From assembly GCF_021582875.1 (NCBI RefSeq), contig NZ_CP091138.1:1860001-1924000 (forward strand): a DNA stretch of 64,000 nucleotides. Direction: 5' to 3'. The translations under genes were made by a program, and so were the position numbers. This document shows positions 61,688 through 64,000 of the stretch, in pieces. A model generated the notes under the pieces. It searched no databases. It was not told the DNA's origin and saw nothing but the letters and a program-made list of their open reading frames with translations. Source of the DNA: Microbacterium sp. KUDC0406. GTDB lineage: Bacteria > Actinomycetota > Actinomycetes > Actinomycetales > Microbacteriaceae. Position 1 is the first letter of the stretch. The number at the start of each line of letters is the position of its first letter.

Positions 61688-64000
61688 TCAGCCGCAGGTG
61701 AGCGCGTCGTAGCCGGTGGTGGTGCGCTCGGTGTCTCCGTCCCTCTCGCCGCTGACGTCCAGCTCGCCGGCGGGGATCGCCTTCTGCCGGCTGTTGAACG
61801 ACGTGCTGACGCTCCTGCCGGGTGCGACACCGGCGAACGCCTTCGTGCCCAGCGCGGACTCGATCGTCACGTCGGCCGGTGCGTCCCCGCGGTTCTCGAC
61901 CGAGGCGTACACGTACGCCTTGCCGCCGATGCAGCGCGCGGTGGCTGCCGCGTGCAGTTCGTGCGGCGGCTCGACGTCGGATGCCGGGACCGGGACGTCG
62001 ATGTGCTTGATCTCGGTGGGACCTGCGGCGCCGAACGAGTACACGGTCATGCGGACCCGGTCGTCGTACAGGGCCGCGCGTACGCCGATCGGGTCGGCAC
62101 CGCCGATCCCCGCCTCTCCCCAGTCGCCGCTGGGTCCGTACTGCGTCGTCACGGCACCGGTGTTGACCATGGTCAGTCCCTGCGCGTCCGCGGGATCGAT
62201 GCGGTGCTCGACGGACCAGTCGTTCAGCTGCGGCGACCAGTGCGTGTGGCTCGTGACCATGATCACGTTCGGGTTCTCCGACATGAGCCGGGTGAACCGT
62301 TCGGCGTCGGCGCCGTAGTCGTTCCGGTTGAAGGTGATGTATGTGCCGGACACCGAGTCGGCCAGCGGATGGTGCGTGAACAGCAGCACGGGCTGGTTCT
62401 GTCCCTTCCAGTAGGCCAGACGTTCGCGCAGCCACCCGAACTGCTCATCGGAGTAGTCGACGAACGGCCCGCTTCCGGTCTGCTTCGCGTAGTCGTACGC
62501 CTCGCTTCCGACCCACAGCAGTGGCAGCCGGCCGTCGACGAGGACCTCGCCCCACAGCCCGCCCTGCCCGCCGACCGTCCGCATGCCGGCCTGGTCGAGG
62601 AAGCGGTTGCGGAACACCTCCGAACCGTCGTTGCCGTAGTACTCGTGATTGCCGATCGTCGAGATCGACGTCGGGTAGGAGTCGCCGCCTCCGGCCGTGA
62701 ACGCCGCCTTGTAGGCGGCGTAGTTGGCTGTCGACCCGGCGGAGACGAGGTCGCCGTTGGCGACGATGACGTTCGCCTTCTCGGCCATCCCGCGGAATCC
62801 CGGGAGCACCTGCTCGCTCAGCCGCGCATTCGAGCCCTGGATGTCGCTGAAGATGTCCACGAGTGCGTCGGCCGTCGCATCCTCCGCGAGTGGCGCGAGC
62901 GGGCGCACCAGCAGCACGTTGTCGACCATCCATGATCCGGCTGCGTCCGGCGTCGTGAATCCGAACTCCAGCGTGACGGAGCGGGCGCCCGACGGCACGG
63001 ACAGAGGAAGCCGCAGCTGTGCGGACTCCTGGTCGCCCGCGGCGTGCTCGAACAGGACGGCGGACTCCCCGCTGTCGAAGCGTGCGGTCAGTGTCGCGCT
63101 CTGTGCCGCGCCCCGCACGCGGAGGTGGCTGTCCACGCGCACCTCGAGTTCGTCGCCGGCGCTGACCGGGATCCGCTCCGAGGTCAGCTCGCCGTCGAAC
63201 GCGCCGGTCGACGACTCCGCGACGGCCAGCCTGCCGGTGGCGCGGGTGAACGCCTGACGCCGGTCCGTGCCATAGGCGTCGACCACGTCGTCCCGGGTCG
63301 AGATCGCCCAGTCGCCGCCGGCCGTCCAGTCATCGGCGCCGTCGAAGCCGCCGAACCAGACGATCGGCTCGGTCGTGGCGATGCCGGCCGATTCTCCGCT
63401 GAGCACGGAGATGCTCAGCGCGATCGGGGCGACTCCGTCTCCGGAGATCGCCAGGCGGAGGAACCCCTCCTGCGTGCCGGCCGGGATCGTCACATCGAAG
63501 GTTGTCGTGCCGTCGGCCGCCGCCGCGGGGATGCCGCTGACTGCTGCGCCGTCGAGCTCGGCGGTCACCTGCTGTCCTGCGCGCAGGCCCCCGAGCTTCA
63601 CCCGGGTCGTGCCGCCGGGAGCTGCGACGGGCTTCGTCCCCGAGAGCACGAGGGGGTCACCGGCGCGGGAGCAGACTCGGAGATCTGGACGTTGTCGATC
63701 ATCCAGAACCAGTTGTTCGAGCTCTGCAGGTACGACCAGCCCACCTGCACCGTGTCCGTGCCGGCCGGGACGTCCACCGTGAGGTCCACCGACTCGTCGA
63801 GGCGGTTCGTGGCGAAGCTCTGCACGACCACCGGATCGCCGTCGTCGAACCGCGCGACGAGCTGAGCGGTCTGCGGGGCCTGCCCCTGCTTGTAGTGGCT
63901 GTCGAACCGGACGCGCACGGCGCCGGACTTCTCGATCAGGTCCGTCTGCGGCGCCCACAGCACCGAGTCGAACCTGCCGGTCGCCGGACGGTTGAGGTCG
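61688..64000 (-). CDS. Secreted metallophosphoesterase with duplicated beta-sandwich domains (partial, apparent frameshift)
   Basis: The N-terminus lies beyond base 64000; at least ~770 residues are visible. Two similar jelly-roll domains come first (FDSVLWAPQTDLIEKSGAVR...WFWMIDNVQIS and FDGELTSERIPVSAGDELEV...SWMVDNVLLV), with a Gly/Ala linker domain between. Next a calcineurin-like phosphoesterase: DIFSDIQGSN, VIVANGDLV, STIGNHEYYGND, LLFTHHPLAD, VTSHTHWSP (metal ligands D, D, N/H, H, H). The last ~80 residues, from IGGKAYVYASVENRGDAPAD, are the module shared with the GH31 and PL8 proteins. The frame breaks at GGGGG 63652-63656, fixed by one base. It may act on phosphorylated surface glycans or nucleotides (inference). 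Confidence 0.87.
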   Translation of the reverse strand, partial: RPQPSGDRQVRLGAVGAADGPDREVRRRARPVRQPLQAGAGPADRSARRAVRRRRSGGRAELRHEPPRRVGGPHGGRPGRHGHGAGGLVVPAELEQLVLDDRQRPDLRVCSRAGDPLVLSGTKPVAAPGGTTRVKLGGLRAGQQVTAELDGAAVSGIPAAAADGTTTFDVTIPAGTQEGFLRLAISGDGVAPIALSISVLSGESAGIATTEPIVWFGGFDGADDWTAGGDWAISTRDDVVDAYGTDRRQAFTRATGRLAVAESSTGAFDGELTSERIPVSAGDELEVRVDSHLRVRGAAQSATLTARFDSGESAVLFEHAAGDQESAQLRLPLSVPSGARSVTLEFGFTTPDAAGSWMVDNVLLVRPLAPLAEDATADALVDIFSDIQGSNARLSEQVLPGFRGMAEKANVIVANGDLVSAGSTANYAAYKAAFTAGGGDSYPTSISTIGNHEYYGNDGSEVFRNRFLDQAGMRTVGGQGGLWGEVLVDGRLPLLWVGSEAYDYAKQTGSGPFVDYSDEQFGWLRERLAYWKGQNQPVLLFTHHPLADSVSGTYITFNRNDYGADAERFTRLMSENPNVIMVTSHTHWSPQLNDWSVEHRIDPADAQGLTMVNTGAVTTQYGPSGDWGEAGIGGADPIGVRAALYDDRVRMTVYSFGAAGPTEIKHIDVPVPASDVEPPHELHAAATARCIGGKAYVYASVENRGDAPADVTIESALGTKAFAGVAPGRSVSTSFNSRQKAIPAGELDVSGERDGDTERTTTGYDALTCG

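Overview
This 64 kb window is high-GC actinobacterial DNA. GC at third codon positions, leaderless promoters, RamB/GapB-type central metabolism genes, and the intergenic repeats TTGAGCGAGCGAAGCGAGACGAAA and CTTCGACAAGCTCAG all suggest the Microbacteriaceae, most likely Microbacterium or a close relative. The genus is inferred from style, not from a marker gene. No rRNA, tRNA, CRISPR, phage or conjugation genes were seen. About fifteen apparent one- or two-base indels, almost all in short C/G runs, break thirteen otherwise intact genes. I read these as base-calling errors in the submitted sequence, and I annotate those genes as whole genes with the break marked.

Layout. 1-5.8 kb: a Liv-type ABC importer (lipoprotein, LivH, a fused LivM-LivG, LivF) translationally coupled to an FMN 2-hydroxy-acid oxidase. 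5.9-13.7 kb: small housekeeping and regulatory genes (MmcQ/YjbR, HAD phosphatase, a tiny HTH protein with two operators, a VapBC-like pair), an ABC-2 exporter, a fused ABC exporter and two DUF202 membrane proteins. 13.8-20.7 kb: a gluconeogenesis block: pckG, a RamB-like regulator, a long GapB-type GAPDH, a winged-helix YcaQ-like protein and a HAD phosphatase. 21-25.5 kb: an acyl-adenylating enzyme, a ketoacyl synthase and an acyl-CoA dehydrogenase, interrupted by a 450-bp palindrome array. 25.9-30.1 kb: an AsnC-type regulator divergent from branched-chain 2-oxoacid dehydrogenase E1alpha, E1beta and E2. 30.1-33.1 kb: an HTH-fused MntA/HepT toxin-antitoxin pair, a tyrosine-recombinase-like protein that has lost its catalytic residues, and an MFS efflux protein. 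33.2-39.5 kb: RecQ helicase with a phosphoribosyltransferase tail, a stand-alone phosphoribosyltransferase, a ThDP enzyme and allantoinase. 39.6-44.4 kb: two divergent regulator/flavin-monooxygenase pairs (IclR with a 3-hydroxybenzoate 4-monooxygenase, TetR with a TetX-like enzyme). 44.5-52.9 kb: a homoprotocatechuate meta-cleavage operon with a divergent MHS-type transporter. 52.8-64 kb, reverse strand: a secreted/cell-surface locus of metallophosphoesterase, WxL-like protein, GH31 glycosidase, PL8 polysaccharide lyase and a DUF916 membrane protein.

How it fits together. The strain seems equipped to import and oxidise 2-hydroxy acids or amino acids, run gluconeogenesis, burn branched-chain keto acids, and mineralise aromatic acids through protocatechuate and homoprotocatechuate. 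The most novel items are: (i) an ~80-residue C-terminal module shared by three unrelated exoenzymes in the last locus; (ii) a FAH-RraA fusion in the hpa operon; (iii) three repeat families that enter reading frames and become peptide linkers; (iv) seven genes starting exactly six bases after a TAnnnT box; and (v) a catalytically dead recombinase beside an autoregulated HepT/MntA pair.
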